Notes under the pieces: model-generated
Told to the model about the DNA's origin: nothing
The model's database searches: none
The model's input: only the letters and a program-made list of their open reading frames with translations
Shown here: positions 40,401-46,879 of the stretch, piece after piece
Layout of the letters: each line of letters begins with the position of its first letter
How positions within the stretch are numbered: the first letter of the stretch is position 1
Translations under genes and position numbers: made by a program
NCBI GenBank assembly: GCA_016283155.1
Contig: JAEEMI010000025.1
Span: 1 to 64,000 of the forward strand
Direction: 5' to 3'
Origin: Clostridia bacterium
GTDB taxonomy: Bacteria > Bacillota > Clostridia > Christensenellales > UBA1242
Length of the DNA: 64,000 bases

Positions 40401-43262
40401 AAGTTTCAATGGTTTAATTGCTTCTTCAACAGTGTAAGTATACGTATATTCATTCCAATAAGCACTGGCTGCAACTTTAATATCAATACGATAAGTGCCT
40501 GCATGTGTCCCTCTTATATTATTTATATCGGGAGTAAACGAATTATTCCAAGAAGTAGTTGTACCACCAGCCGTATAATTTTTAAGACAGTAACTAATAT
40601 CACCATAACTGCCGCCAAATAATTTAGCATCACTTGCTAATAACTCATGGGATTGACCATCATAAGTTAAATCATAGACATCAGGAAGAGTAAGATCATT
40701 AACAGTTAACGTTAATTTTCTTATACTGAAACATTCATAAACCTCTGAACTAGTAGTATAATTTTCATTATTAGCTTCGGCCCAACAATATACATAATAA
40801 GTCCCCGGTTCTGTGGCTGTTTGATTAACATCATCTTCACCATAATCTCGATTCTCGTAGGTAAAACGATAATGTATCGTATAATTACTACTGTCAACCC
40901 CGGAATTATTCAGCGTAGCTGGTGTGTCTATAATTTTATATGCAGTATTTAATGCCCAAGTCTGATTAGAGTTTAGTTTCGGTTTGTTCATATATAACCG
41001 TACAGCATAAATGGTTAAATCATCAGATTGAGTGTATCTACTATCTGTATATAATGTTGGATTTAAAGATACTGCTCGTACTCCCAACCGATATGTACCA
41101 GCCTCTGCTACCTTACAATTTGCTTGAACGGTCTGATCAGTGGTTTCTGGTGAATACTCAACCCAATCACCCGACGATGTTTTCTTGAACAATGTATATT
41201 TAACGACAAAATCTTGATTTAGAACGGCACCAACACCTCCCGACCTAACCGACGAACTGTAAGAATTGAAATACGTGCTTGCATAATAACCATCCCAATA
41301 TGGAGTATGATATTCCCCAGAATAATTCCAAGAAATATCATCAGTTCTTGCATACCAATCAATAATATCCAACTGCCCTACGCCAATCGTTCCCCTTAAT
41401 GGTTCATCCGGTATATAATCTGTACACCCCGGAAGAGTTAACTTCCAAAAAACACAGTATTCACCAGGATTACAAGCAACGACATTTGTTGCATTATCGG
41501 TCCATCCTTCATTACCATCAAGATCCTGTCCGTTAGTTAAAACATTACCGGAACTATCAACCGCTTTAAACCAAATACGTCCTCCATTAGAATTTCGGAC
41601 GGTAGATCCATTTTCAAAGCGATATCCATAAATGCAATCATACTCAAAAACTAGTTGCTGATTTTTAGAATTATATCGCAAATCTGTTAGAAAAGCCGGA
41701 ATATTTTTTGGAACAACAGTTCCCATAGGATTCAATGTCAAAGTAATCGTTTTTGTTAGAATTGTATAATCGTAATCAGTTGCCGCATTTACAGGATCAG
41801 AGTAATACATATTATACGCAGGCGGTAATTTACCATCTGCATTCGCCACCGTTGAACCAGTTGCATATAACACATAACGGCATTCAACTTGCACCCTGTT
41901 AGCCGTACCACCAGGGCCAAGAGTTTTTAATTTAATTGATGAAGCATCAGTTGTCCATTCGTTTGTCCACGGATTTTTATAAACCCAAGCAGCGCCAACC
42001 CCAGTACTAACAGCACCATTAGTCAAATTTAAGGCAGCGGAATCAGGAGTCCATCTTGTTTCGCTGCTATTGCCAAACGCATTTTCTACCGTAACACCAG
42101 GGAAAGTATAACTATTTTCGTAAACACCCGTTACATCCTGCGGTAAAGAACTGGGATCAATTCGATAAAACCATACTGCACCATGTCCGTCACCATCAAG
42201 GCATTTGGCACCATTTACGGAATCACTAGAATACAATGGATAAACCCACGGTGAACACGAACCCCCGCCTCCAATTGGAAATCTTTTATCGACCTCTGTA
42301 TATCCAACACCATTAGAACTAGGGGCACCACCACCACCCTTTCTATAACCACCACCACCACCGGCTCCGTTAACGTACGTAGAACCATTTGCGCCTTGAG
42401 TATAAACAGTCACCGAACGTTTATAACCATTACAATTTACCTCATCAGGACCATATCCAGAACCGTCAACACAGCGGAAACCGTCACTATCCTGCGTTGC
42501 TGGCATACCTGGACAGTCTTGATTAAAAGCATTAGGATTACCATTATTAGTAGTAACTCCTAAATAACGCGCAACATCTACCCAGTCCTCTCCACTGTAT
42601 CCTTTAAAAGTTGCATCGGCGGCATTACGCCAGGCTAACTGGGGAGAATCAGATGATTGAATAATATATCCAAAACCACCACCACCACCAGCACGTGAAT
42701 AACCACCTATATGTGAAGAACTAGTGCTGTAATTACTAGCCAAATATATATATCTTTCCATATTTTGTCTTTCTTCCATTAAAGATCCGCCTGGAGTCGC
42801 AAAGTTTGTATCAACTTCGGTACATCCATACCCATCCATACCATAAGCATTATCCGAACCATTCCCAGTTCCACCAGGAATACCAATTCTTATGGTTTGA
42901 CCATTACCTTTATAAAAACCGAAGCAGACAGCACCACGTCCTGATCCATTATTTGTATATGCTTCAGTACCTCCCTTTCCAGCAAAAAAAACAATATACG
43001 TACCATTATCAAAGTTTAAAGTCGTTTGCTCCATTCTAGTTGCGGAATCACCACCAACAACATAAAAAGATGTTTTCCCGGTGGCATCTATTTCACCGCC
43101 ACCCATATATTGCGTACCAGAGCTTCCTGCTTCAACCGTATTTTCTTCCACAGAAGAAACATTGAACCGTTTTAAGATGTCATAAGCAACAACGAAAAGC
43201 GCGACAGCGGAAAATACTACCGCAAGAATTACTATCGACGCTCTTCTTCTTTTGTTCCCCAT
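28422..43262 (-). CDS. Giant MBG-repeat surface protein, copy 2 (4,946 residues)
   Basis: A paralogue of copy 1 with the same order of parts: N-terminal basic and hydrophobic segment (1-33, nearly identical to copy 1), glycine-rich head with cysteines (about 50-370; runs such as AGGGGGFGY and AGGGGGYRKGGGG), roughly forty MBG-like beta repeats (about 515-4495) with the GTYYLWxKW type in the middle and the GxYxIxY type on both sides, a C-terminal module from about 4496, and a membrane helix at about 4916-4938 with a short basic tail. Repeats at equivalent positions are colinear between the copies, so they arose by whole-gene duplication. No sortase motif. The protein is predicted to be exported and held at the membrane. 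It follows mtaB by 55 nt, 50 of which are the duplicated upstream region. Confidence 0.85.
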   Translation of the reverse strand: MGNKRRRASIVILAVVFSAVALFVVAYDILKRFNVSSVEENTVEAGSSGTQYMGGGEIDATGKTSFYVVGGDSATRMEQTTLNFDNGTYIVFFAGKGGTEAYTNNGSGRGAVCFGFYKGNGQTIRIGIPGGTGNGSDNAYGMDGYGCTEVDTNFATPGGSLMEERQNMERYIYLASNYSTSSSHIGGYSRAGGGGGFGYIIQSSDSPQLAWRNAADATFKGYSGEDWVDVARYLGVTTNNGNPNAFNQDCPGMPATQDSDGFRCVDGSGYGPDEVNCNGYKRSVTVYTQGANGSTYVNGAGGGGGYRKGGGGAPSSNGVGYTEVDKRFPIGGGGSCSPWVYPLYSSDSVNGAKCLDGDGHGAVWFYRIDPSSLPQDVTGVYENSYTFPGVTVENAFGNSSETRWTPDSAALNLTNGAVSTGVGAAWVYKNPWTNEWTTDASSIKLKTLGPGGTANRVQVECRYVLYATGSTVANADGKLPPAYNMYYSDPVNAATDYDYTILTKTITLTLNPMGTVVPKNIPAFLTDLRYNSKNQQLVFEYDCIYGYRFENGSTVRNSNGGRIWFKAVDSSGNVLTNGQDLDGNEGWTDNATNVVACNPGEYCVFWKLTLPGCTDYIPDEPLRGTIGVGQLDIIDWYARTDDISWNYSGEYHTPYWDGYYASTYFNSYSSSVRSGGVGAVLNQDFVVKYTLFKKTSSGDWVEYSPETTDQTVQANCKVAEAGTYRLGVRAVSLNPTLYTDSRYTQSDDLTIYAVRLYMNKPKLNSNQTWALNTAYKIIDTPATLNNSGVDSSNYTIHYRFTYENRDYGEDDVNQTATEPGTYYVYCWAEANNENYTTSSEVYECFSIRKLTLTVNDLTLPDVYDLTYDGQSHELLASDAKLFGGSYGDISYCLKNYTAGGTTTSWNNSFTPDINNIRGTHAGTYRIDIKVAASAYWNEYTYTYTVEEAIKPLKLSASAPVLKSTSIIYNKNSQKLLDSGGSVTTKLANNANVPTNAYYIKYTTYRVGTNSASSTNTLSNVSQQSAGVYKVKCNACPQNSTNGYDYIQSDDVWATGGNTDTDGEIRIDKAVNSFTTKPNIYSYQYQYGNEIHFLGSTGYANETNSGTNILFSLDKNGTYTSYSNIYGIDAGNYTVWAKIPETTNYLETITSFTAVINKNNAGATNPTGAKNLNYTSDPLCLLESPATIIEVMNNNGVKCKMGSKIYYVVDEIPSSNGTTDFVNGWTDDWTAVTAIESGKHRVYFYVDGNENFNRSGIRSIEVAVGDLVTCLTQQPVPYTGLVYNGSPQQLLESPGTADHGTVCYRIGTSGNWQTAIDINEMKATAAGTYTVQYYIVGEDGWPDGYFMLSGHVPYEMTVTIAAYKATIDTYPNPTRTFTVSYGSDGTIVTHKLLSDSTKGSVNFKFGSTTERMGSIQYKLRKQSDGVNGYITGKNWNTDINQMTVSNAGDYILDYKIVAADNNYLDSDPQSISITVYKGTPTVVAPTPNTVSVYDGTSKNLLVDNGSVGIGWKMQYRVPTKYTNGSPEWPTDGWTDLPSTLPANLKGTNAGNYYIQYRAAADSTDNCENSAIGTIIATIQKLQISVPAASAEDKLFNNGYQQLLSTIEAGVSADDGFIIYRILKKGTNNAYSAVIPHSNGTAVSNPSGATVDTAKRFNVSGVPTASGEWTNNIAYIKVKDVANYTIEFKVITKSSNYSTSNLGTISASILSNQAAVVTAPVGKSGLSYVGSSIGLLSKVGVANAMGTMNYKVTGPSTNVGFTTDTSKIVGTYPGSYTITYYAKGKSTGYENSPESSFMVTIDQGQAKYGNNDTNKPAAPTATLAYNGTKLSLLGNAGTSDTSTGTLKYQLSKVGVSNAMVAFTNDSSKIEAELPNTYKVEYYIEGKTVGGYKCYYDTPVQFFTVTINKGSATSLITKPTAKVGTDLVYTTGNNGAAVQKALFNQGSLKTNTGGKTIGKLQYRIKGDANQGADADWFDDWGTGVYPDLLKRGLPGTYTVQYRFVSATDSGVRLYYDYHETDVSWFDVTIGAAAASISAGQEPKASAGTSLVYKDGAPIMLLQSGGVPVHGKMQYRVVNNAGEPIEMYQSIIDANGNVTGKGTDVISGANGWVSTATYNYKDITVNDPGYYTIEYYVQGDADYLDSGMGYISLTVAKAQLKAGTHYVAPQKINNLSFTGVAQNLITPGSFKSGYTGTFMYRMNDSSSFIEWNADSFKGIKATAYTISWYIQDVYGYENSYVQAITVTIGKTGGGINRGSLNGISGLIYNNADQQLFTGAASQVYLSTDTVKDEKATIYYAITQSNTVAPGDKDVVSTDISALTKTTAYNDSGNQIKYYLWYRADATASYNEVGWGCTGLYTTIGKATYSVSISKNNDVVYDGLPHKIYAGNQYVVSSNSGTDDTWVDVQTVLTYVGYNGATENLTPDNSVTNAGTYTLQFTCTPKAGKTYSKQIAGSTTSFVFKILQTDSISGITISGLTLTSSAINANGSAKPFNANQNINLSVFNNNQYNGITSNNYVNNNVEYNQLGYLFTQESDESALGSFNDCTTASSLNTAIKNLSTSTAGTWYLWFSVLSHNSLQNGVIFKAATINVTRYDATNVTMKGLTITGSTSADIKNGSSVYKGSSYKIVKSGATVSFDQSLIYSGVKYAINSDGTTAPTVDNDWKSTVAELPTKTDVGTYYLWIKWNQSDNLTETTGRVYGSFKITQLTNFTNYYFTGLSFEPQTSSTTADGYKTYSLTFSNTNQKVIKASSTPTVKVNSSSTDTTTTINNLTTSFAASNAFKIGVCNNQTTMTGTYYTLANYSSLVVKNVDTYYLWISWSGSANVAAGSKIYQIDNNTYQNNAVVGTKISFQVKKNSDASSLVSLTNQSKVAKYYGGVSQHQYQYTFTDIEFKGVQQQLFEADETPVVQINGVNYSSSTTFKYLLTKDDNETTVAATTGGWQNTIAAAKVTDIGVYHLWLKITINNTTSVYAVKYYDLGSAEIIPTTSFVQIPPKQITGLVTDTQTAHQLITKSTQTKPAVEYWLEGVSTSWTENATSLTRVAAGTYRIYYRGATYTENGVTIFNALTLEANQTNYPYVEVSISQTNASIKTMPSKKNNVYYTGHAISNDDLFNQGSAQYENQTTHQMTEINLLYSWEDTQNSFVPYANLTQKTAAGSYHLYFKPDTRNMGDNVGPIDSATVFITVEIKKVEVENSNLVTEENDNLIYTASEYQVFLNEMDYSLYYEVNGNKIYLKESNGTTKIKYTNHKSDTTYGALGVIKYGVSTNPEIEPAPSEWKTNYSDVTIRQVGTYYPWIKVEAGDNHNALNPVCFELNTITIKPADANSISLKKTTYSGQTYHYNSLERQMISDFNLVVEVQKRDANGNVVSGYNPMENDRKGNVYYALNDSSTNSPDPSNKSLNGWHTSWETLTKSKYGTYYLWIMFEDDGGSNFETIRQCLTTYATNDGSTRDAIKIEKAEYSELSISGITGLSVMFNGANQGYNDGLIAGELKVSIGGYDVTDEIDIGNVKYCFKTTTESAPLATDDSWKAILSAKALAVGNYQLYVKLALKSGNNYQNIDGTIPLIYAMFVAPNYAEIYRVDERYLDVIAPEFYDLTYNGKNQRIIKTGATVRLKNGNQLVGDMGRAYYYISGSPDVRTQTGTTSDNTWHYTITGSNLVQLHAGTYYIWLKFNQGTSHTALEPRYIGSVTIAQADPQSELRKTTLSGMTFTSSTYNGAEHTLVGKTNDNYNIVVQKFSNGYTLNSTNDYSKIEYGYSSDPSIAPAEWVDENNLDALKARNAGNYYIWVKVTGKPNPKNGQYNIADYMRCYAIDNPNEKAVITKAILTKSYFYGINTHSGLSYIGKNQVLADLTPNTEGKLTIKINASVGDVNLETYNPNIVVRWGLGTGSETNAGPTNANAWVTDLSRITGKNAIDYYLWVKVTGSDNIEDFTGYYAKISIAKAQIAYLVKPQYYGDGINPQLTYNCAEQSLLVREPVAYFAPTTTTYYTDPDEVVSGKPYYLASEVQYQYQVNNGNSINNYINVKGIDAGILNQVSNTYIGTRYRVSYNVIAGNNWNQKSEYVDVYIAPIDASDYNFGLINNPNPVTGIVYDENEHELITYGHLAIMDNDRGTANEGAKIAFWYTDQPNNKYYYYYNKTSSNYVWENGKLPGRTDHGTYYIQYQIIAGTNNHNYYDSAIYGLEINIAQRQIKWHVNPRPIYGLKYNNHMQVAVEAGYFNHEINDNSVKVYYSKQKPYTENREWSIELPQVDKTGVWDIYYYVDFDADNKHNNVFIGPENNDPAVGELLQVLVERHILSIRTAPESTYMEYTAEYQNLIYYYSLSTDYASVFDPEDMPYFEYSFDCNVWNDYNIMAKDCGNYLIYYRLHYNDDIFDFSGKIPMSGEINAVIYTKYIVQGLVTAAYDLNTKTVSMAADSYSTALQNEFSQYAKFQYRIYDEYNLNRTWEDWQQDGQQLPMGTYQFRIIVEDKINPTPNFNPYTQTESYQIVEIKEDRKVFIVMPNNTYSTLAYVRAWIDFTGTMTYEEAPTQYRYEGWANTNGDKLFCTFKDLSTTGVKGKAVLRVQTLNNAYYFRTADELNQETRRKTLVKWNEEKDTYYKGLPTADLRVYLYEVYHIQYSGNGAVPMTGTVAPDESWKWHGIDYLLEENIYRKETTDTHELLTPNGWNTARAGNGNNYPSGSYYRGNSSQIFYADFFKSDVVKYKINWIIMNDTDVYSIALKTGKWFNVNNDRSRETGVYVEKDAPILLPQIVEDEDHNQFWTGTLFNNYRIKGWFTTDGDWTIDDGINDPHWKNIEYYFNMKATSNMTFVADLEETTDDVQCVFQDQQGKQISASGIVANGAKSYLALSGMDTATYTTYQDGYQEWMQTYGQSALNATPDDAITFTLQTNSTPEKPTENPETTKDSFQEYVTMFVILGVGLLMTVASLVVYLPMRKKLYTIK

Positions 43263-43312
43263 TTACTTATATTATTTAACCACGTTATCAAAAAAATGTA
43301 AAACGATTAATG
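43263..43312 (-). repeat. Duplicated 50-nt upstream region, copy before giant gene 2
   Basis: Identical to 28369-28418. It ends 5 nt before the mtaB stop codon (43318-43320); identity is lost exactly where mtaB begins, which marks the edge of the duplicated unit. Confidence 0.8.
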
Positions 43313-43317
43313 GAGTT

Positions 43318-44346
43318 TTACTCGACACCAAACGCGATTTTTTTAACCTGTTCAACGCGTGCCGTTACAATAGAATTTTGAATCAACGGCAACTCTGCAG
43401 CAGGTGTCCCAATGCGTGGTGAATACGGAAAAATGTGGATTTTATCCAAACGTAATTTTTGTAAATATGACAATGTTGTCTGAAATGCGGCATCAGTTTC
43501 AGTGGGAAAACCAACAATTAAATCCGTACCAAAAGTTGCATCAGGAAAAGCCGCACGTAATGCTTGAATAATATCGGCATATTCTTGCGTTGTGTAATGG
43601 CGGTTCATTGCGCGCAAAACTTCATCACAACCCGACTGTAAACAGATATGAAAATGCGGAACAAAGTTATGACATTGGCGCAAAGTATCAATTAAATTAG
43701 CAGTCATCATTGGTGGCTCTAAACTGGAGATTTCCCATTGAATACCACACGCATCAACCGCACGACATAGCGCCGCAAAATCTGGATAATAACACAAATT
43801 AATTCCACATAAAACTACGGAGGTAACATATGAACTTTGCGCCTTAATCTCTGTTATAACGTCATCAATTGGACGGTATTCAATTTTATTCCTAATATGC
43901 GGAATTATACAGTACGTACAGAAGTTCTGACAGCCATCTTGAATTTTAATGAATGCTTTTTCTCTTTGGTGGCGAACCACTACCCCAGTGGTTGAAATTA
44001 CTGATGTTTTTTTATCATTTATCTGCAATAAATCTGCGACTTCCAGTGCCACCATTTCGGCGGTCTTACGACCAAATGCGCACCCCATTGTAACGATGTG
44101 AGCTTGTGGATGGTAGCGTTTAATTTTAGAAACTCCGTAACGTGATTTCTTTTCTGCCATACTGGTAACCGCACACGAGTTAATCACAAAAACAGCTGCT
44201 GATGGCAAGTGTGAAATTGCGCCATCCGCAACCATTTGATTAACAATTCCCATTGCATTCAAATTACTGGCTACGGCTTCACTTTCGTAATAGTTCACCT
44301 TGCAACCATAAGTAATAATGTACACCATCGGTGCTTGACTTTGCAT
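43318..44346 (-). CDS. mtaB: tRNA-t6A37 methylthiotransferase MtaB-like radical SAM protein, no TRAM domain
   Basis: MtaB adds a methylthio group to t6A37 of tRNA. The 342-residue protein has the N-terminal UPF0004 cluster cysteines (C15 in TYGCKVN, C58 in NSCAV, C89 in MGCAFG) and the radical-SAM triad C139-x3-C143-x2-C146. The spacing and ITYGCKVN start fit MtaB rather than MiaB. Family members have 430-450 residues and end with a TRAM domain; this one stops just after the radical-SAM domain (SPRIGTPAAELP region), so TRAM appears absent. The ATG at 44346 is supported by a promoter 7 nt upstream. In Bacillus mtaB is close to rpsU; here the two are divergent. Confidence 0.9.
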   Translation of the reverse strand: MQSQAPMVYIITYGCKVNYYESEAVASNLNAMGIVNQMVADGAISHLPSAAVFVINSCAVTSMAEKKSRYGVSKIKRYHPQAHIVTMGCAFGRKTAEMVALEVADLLQINDKKTSVISTTGVVVRHQREKAFIKIQDGCQNFCTYCIIPHIRNKIEYRPIDDVITEIKAQSSYVTSVVLCGINLCYYPDFAALCRAVDACGIQWEISSLEPPMMTANLIDTLRQCHNFVPHFHICLQSGCDEVLRAMNRHYTTQEYADIIQALRAAFPDATFGTDLIVGFPTETDAAFQTTLSYLQKLRLDKIHIFPYSPRIGTPAAELPLIQNSIVTARVEQVKKIAFGVE

Positions 44347-44374
44347 TGACCTTATTATATAATCCTTACATTAT
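44346..44374 (+). promoter_or_regulatory. Promoter of rpsU (leadered)
   Basis: -35 TTGACC (44346-44351), 17-nt spacer, -10 CATTAT (44369-44374), giving a leader of about 23 nt that contains the Shine-Dalgarno GGGGTGAG. It overlaps the divergent mtaB promoter, so the two may compete. Confidence 0.6.
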
Positions 44375-44382
44375 TTTGTAAA
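44354..44382 (-). promoter_or_regulatory. Promoter of mtaB, predicted leaderless
   Basis: Minus strand: -35 TTTACA (44382-44377), 17-nt spacer, -10 TATAAT (44359-44354), then 7 nt to the ATG at 44346. No Shine-Dalgarno. Confidence 0.75.
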
Positions 44383-44403
44383 TTAAAAGCGGGGTGAGAA
44401 ACA

Positions 44404-44607
44404 GTGAGTCAAGTCATCGTTGGTGAAAACGAAAGTTTGGAAAATGCTTTGAAACGTTTCAAACGCAAAGTCCAAAAAGACGGCATTTTAGCAGATATGA
44501 AACGCAAAGAAGAATGGGTCAAACCAAGTGTTGCCCGTAAATTAAAAAGTGCTAATGCCCGTAAACGTGCACGCAAAGAAGCACGCGGCGCTAAAACCGC
44601 ACTTTAA
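44404..44607 (+). CDS. rpsU: 30S ribosomal protein S21
   Basis: S21, 67 residues, with [22 protein letters not shown] and the basic C-terminus [12 protein letters not shown]. Start is GTG at 44404, preceded by a good Shine-Dalgarno (GGGGTGAG) about 6 nt upstream. It has its own promoter overlapping that of mtaB and a strong terminator immediately downstream, so it is a single-gene unit. Confidence 0.96.
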   Translation: MSQVIVGENESLENALKRFKRKVQKDGILADMKRKEEWVKPSVARKLKSANARKRARKEARGAKTAL

Positions 44608-44628
44608 TTTAATTACTTCATTAAACAA

Positions 44629-44658
44629 AAAAAAGGACTACCGTAGTAGTCTTTTTTT
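44629..44658. terminator. Strong bidirectional terminator between rpsU and rny
   Basis: The stem GGACTAC (44635-44641) pairs with GTAGTCT (44646-44652) around the tetraloop CGTA, with one G-U pair, and is flanked by eight A residues on the left and seven T residues on the right. It can terminate rpsU on the plus strand and rny on the minus strand. Confidence 0.9.
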
Positions 44659-44675
44659 ATAGCTTTTTTTCAGTT

Positions 44676-46238
44676 TTATTTAGCCAACTCAGTCGCACGT
44701 GTCTCACGAATTACATTAACTTTAATTTGACCTGGGTATTGCAATTTTGCTTCAATTTCTTTTGCAATATCTTTTGCCATAAAGACAGCATCAGCATCAG
44801 TAACTTGTTCGGGTTTAACGATAACACGTACTTCACGACCTGCCGAAATAGCATAGCATTTGTCTACACCAGTTTTGGCTTTGCAGATGTCTTCTAAATC
44901 GTGTAAACGTTTAATGTAATTTTCTAGATTTTCGCGGCGAGCACCAGGACGTGACGAACTAATTGCATCGGCAACTTGGACGATAATTGCTTCTACAGAA
45001 TGATACGGAACATCTCCGTGGTGAGCTTCAATACAGTGAATTACTGCTTCTGATTCTTTACATCGTTTAGCCAATTCAACACCAATTGAAACGTGGGTTC
45101 CATCAACCTCGTGGTCAGTAGCTTTACCAATATCGTGTAATAAACCACCACGACGGCAAACTTGCTCATTAGCACCTAGTTCAATCGCCAACAAACCGGC
45201 CAATTGAGAAACTTCAACACTATGTTTCAAAACGTTTTGACCATAACTGTAACGGTATTTCAAACGACCTAATTGTTTGATAATTTCCATTGGTAAGCCG
45301 TTAACACGAGCATCATAGGCCGCGTGTTCACCAACATTTTTACATTGTTGTTCCATTTCTTTTTTAGTGCGCTCAACAATCTCTTCAATTCTTGCAGGAT
45401 TAACACGTCCATCCATAATTAATTTTTCTAGGGACAAACGAGCAATCTCACGACGATACGGATCAAACGAAGAAACCGTAATCACATCTGGTGTATCATC
45501 AATAATTAAGTCAACACCAGTTGCAGCTTCAATTGAACGAATATTACGTCCTTCTTTACCAATCAAGCGACCTTTAATTTCATCGCCAGAAATATTAACT
45601 GTTGAAGTTGTAATTTCATTACTGGTATCAGTTGACAAACGTTGCACAGCGTTCGTGATAATTTCACGTGCCTTTGTGTCCGCGTTCTCTTTAGCATCTT
45701 CTTCAATTTCGTGAATCAATTTTACAGCATCGGCTTTAGCTTCTTCGGTTAAGTTATCAATAATTAATTTCTTCGCTTCTGCCTTAGTTAAACCCGAAAC
45801 TTTTTCCAGCTGAGTAATCGCTTCAGCTTTAGTCTTTTCTGCTGATGCCAAATTATCTTCAGTTTGTTTTTTTGTAGTTTCAATTTGTGAACGCAATTTA
45901 TCCAATGCTAATTCTTTGTTTTCCAAATTTTCTTCACGTTTACCAAGTTGCTCTTCACGCGTTAAGATACGAGCTTCCATTCGTTGAATTTCCGTACGAC
46001 GCTCTCGAATTTCATTATCGCATTCGACTTTTAATTTGTGAATTTCTTCTTTTGCTTCTAACAGTGATTCCTTTTTCATCGTGGCAGCATCGTTAATCGC
46101 TTTTTTGGCTAATTCGCTGGCAGCTTGTCGATCTTTTTTCATTTTGCTTGATTGAAGGAACGAGCACAGTAACCATCCTCCACCCAAGCCAATTAACAGA
46201 GCCACGATAATGAGGAAAATTGCTAATCCAACATTCAT
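44676..46238 (-). CDS. rny: Ribonuclease Y
   Basis: RNase Y is the membrane-anchored endonuclease that starts mRNA decay in Firmicutes. From the ATG at 46238 the protein has 520 residues, which I recall as the B. subtilis length; this start has a Shine-Dalgarno (AAAGGAGA) 8 nt upstream, whereas an upstream in-frame start adds a basic stretch. It has an N-terminal membrane helix (about 3-25), a long charged coiled coil (about 30-200), a KH domain with GRLIGKEGRNIRSIE, and an HD domain with LLHDIGKATDHEVDG. RicT, which modulates RNase Y in Bacillus, is encoded at 4.5 kb. The gene ends at a strong terminator. Confidence 0.97.
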   Translation of the reverse strand: MNVGLAIFLIIVALLIGLGGGWLLCSFLQSSKMKKDRQAASELAKKAINDAATMKKESLLEAKEEIHKLKVECDNEIRERRTEIQRMEARILTREEQLGKREENLENKELALDKLRSQIETTKKQTEDNLASAEKTKAEAITQLEKVSGLTKAEAKKLIIDNLTEEAKADAVKLIHEIEEDAKENADTKAREIITNAVQRLSTDTSNEITTSTVNISGDEIKGRLIGKEGRNIRSIEAATGVDLIIDDTPDVITVSSFDPYRREIARLSLEKLIMDGRVNPARIEEIVERTKKEMEQQCKNVGEHAAYDARVNGLPMEIIKQLGRLKYRYSYGQNVLKHSVEVSQLAGLLAIELGANEQVCRRGGLLHDIGKATDHEVDGTHVSIGVELAKRCKESEAVIHCIEAHHGDVPYHSVEAIIVQVADAISSSRPGARRENLENYIKRLHDLEDICKAKTGVDKCYAISAGREVRVIVKPEQVTDADAVFMAKDIAKEIEAKLQYPGQIKVNVIRETRATELAK

Positions 46239-46275
46239 CGTTATTTTCTCCTTTACTTTTTTTTGGGTATGCTTC

Positions 46276-46304
46276 ATTATACCTTTTAGAGGTGCTTATG
46301 TCAA
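46276..46304 (-). promoter_or_regulatory. Promoter of rny (leadered)
   Basis: Minus strand: consensus -35 TTGACA (46304-46299), 17-nt spacer, consensus -10 TATAAT (46281-46276). The leader is about 30 nt and contains a Shine-Dalgarno. The -35 overlaps the pgsA start codon on the other strand. Confidence 0.8.
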
Positions 46305-46879
46305 AACATATTCCCAATATCATTACTACCGCACGAATTGCATTATTGCCATTTGTGTATTTGTTTTATTTAACGAATTGGTTTCCTTACAGTCAATACG
46401 TTGCGATTGCAGTTTTTATTATTGCCGCAGTAACTGATTTTTTAGACGGCAAAATTGCTCGCAAATACAACTTAGTTTCAAACATTGGTAAAATGCTTGA
46501 TCCAATTGCTGATAAGATGCTGTATTACACAGGTTTATTCTTGATTATTGTAACAGGTATTTTACCAACATGGGCTGCCGCAATCATTTATGTAATTAAC
46601 CTTTGTCGTGATTTTGCAATCGATTGCTTACGAATGATTGCCGCAACTAAAGGCTCAGTTTTAGCTGCAAATATTTATGGTAAAATCAAGACAATGATTG
46701 CCTTTGTCGCTTTACCCTGGTTATTATTACAAGGTTGTTTACCAACCGATTGGAACGGTTTATTAATTTTCCAGATTATCGGTTACATCTTAATCGGTTT
46801 ACAAACATTCTTCTGTTTATTGTCTGGTTTAATTTATTTGGTTAAAAACCGTCAAGTTTTAGTTGATGTTAAAGCGTAG
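46298..46879 (+). CDS. pgsA: CDP-diacylglycerol--glycerol-3-phosphate phosphatidyltransferase
   Basis: PgsA makes phosphatidylglycerol phosphate, the precursor of PG and cardiolipin. From the ATG at 46298 the protein has 193 residues, mostly membrane helices, with the full CDP-alcohol phosphotransferase motif at 47-72 (D-x2-D-G-x2-A-R-x8-G-x3-D-x3-D). The longer frame starting at 46220 is rejected: its extra 26 residues are unlike the family and cross the divergent rny promoter. A Shine-Dalgarno (AGAGGTG) lies just before this start. The 3' end overlaps the polA 3' end by 11 nt in convergent orientation. Confidence 0.93.
   Translation: MSKHIPNIITTARIALLPFVYLFYLTNWFPYSQYVAIAVFIIAAVTDFLDGKIARKYNLVSNIGKMLDPIADKMLYYTGLFLIIVTGILPTWAAAIIYVINLCRDFAIDCLRMIAATKGSVLAANIYGKIKTMIAFVALPWLLLQGCLPTDWNGLLIFQIIGYILIGLQTFFCLLSGLIYLVKNRQVLVDVKA

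Noticed and set aside
13935-43039. Dozens of 60-140-residue open frames on both strands inside the giant genes
   Set aside because: They lie wholly inside 14.7-kb reading frames, have low-complexity I/N/H/L-rich composition, no homology pattern and no start signals; they are shadows of the repeat sequence.
13675-43262. Possible assembly artefact or tandem nucleotide repeats collapsing the giants
   Set aside because: The two genes are well diverged in most of their length and both frames are intact, which argues against a simple duplication artefact; only long reads can settle it.
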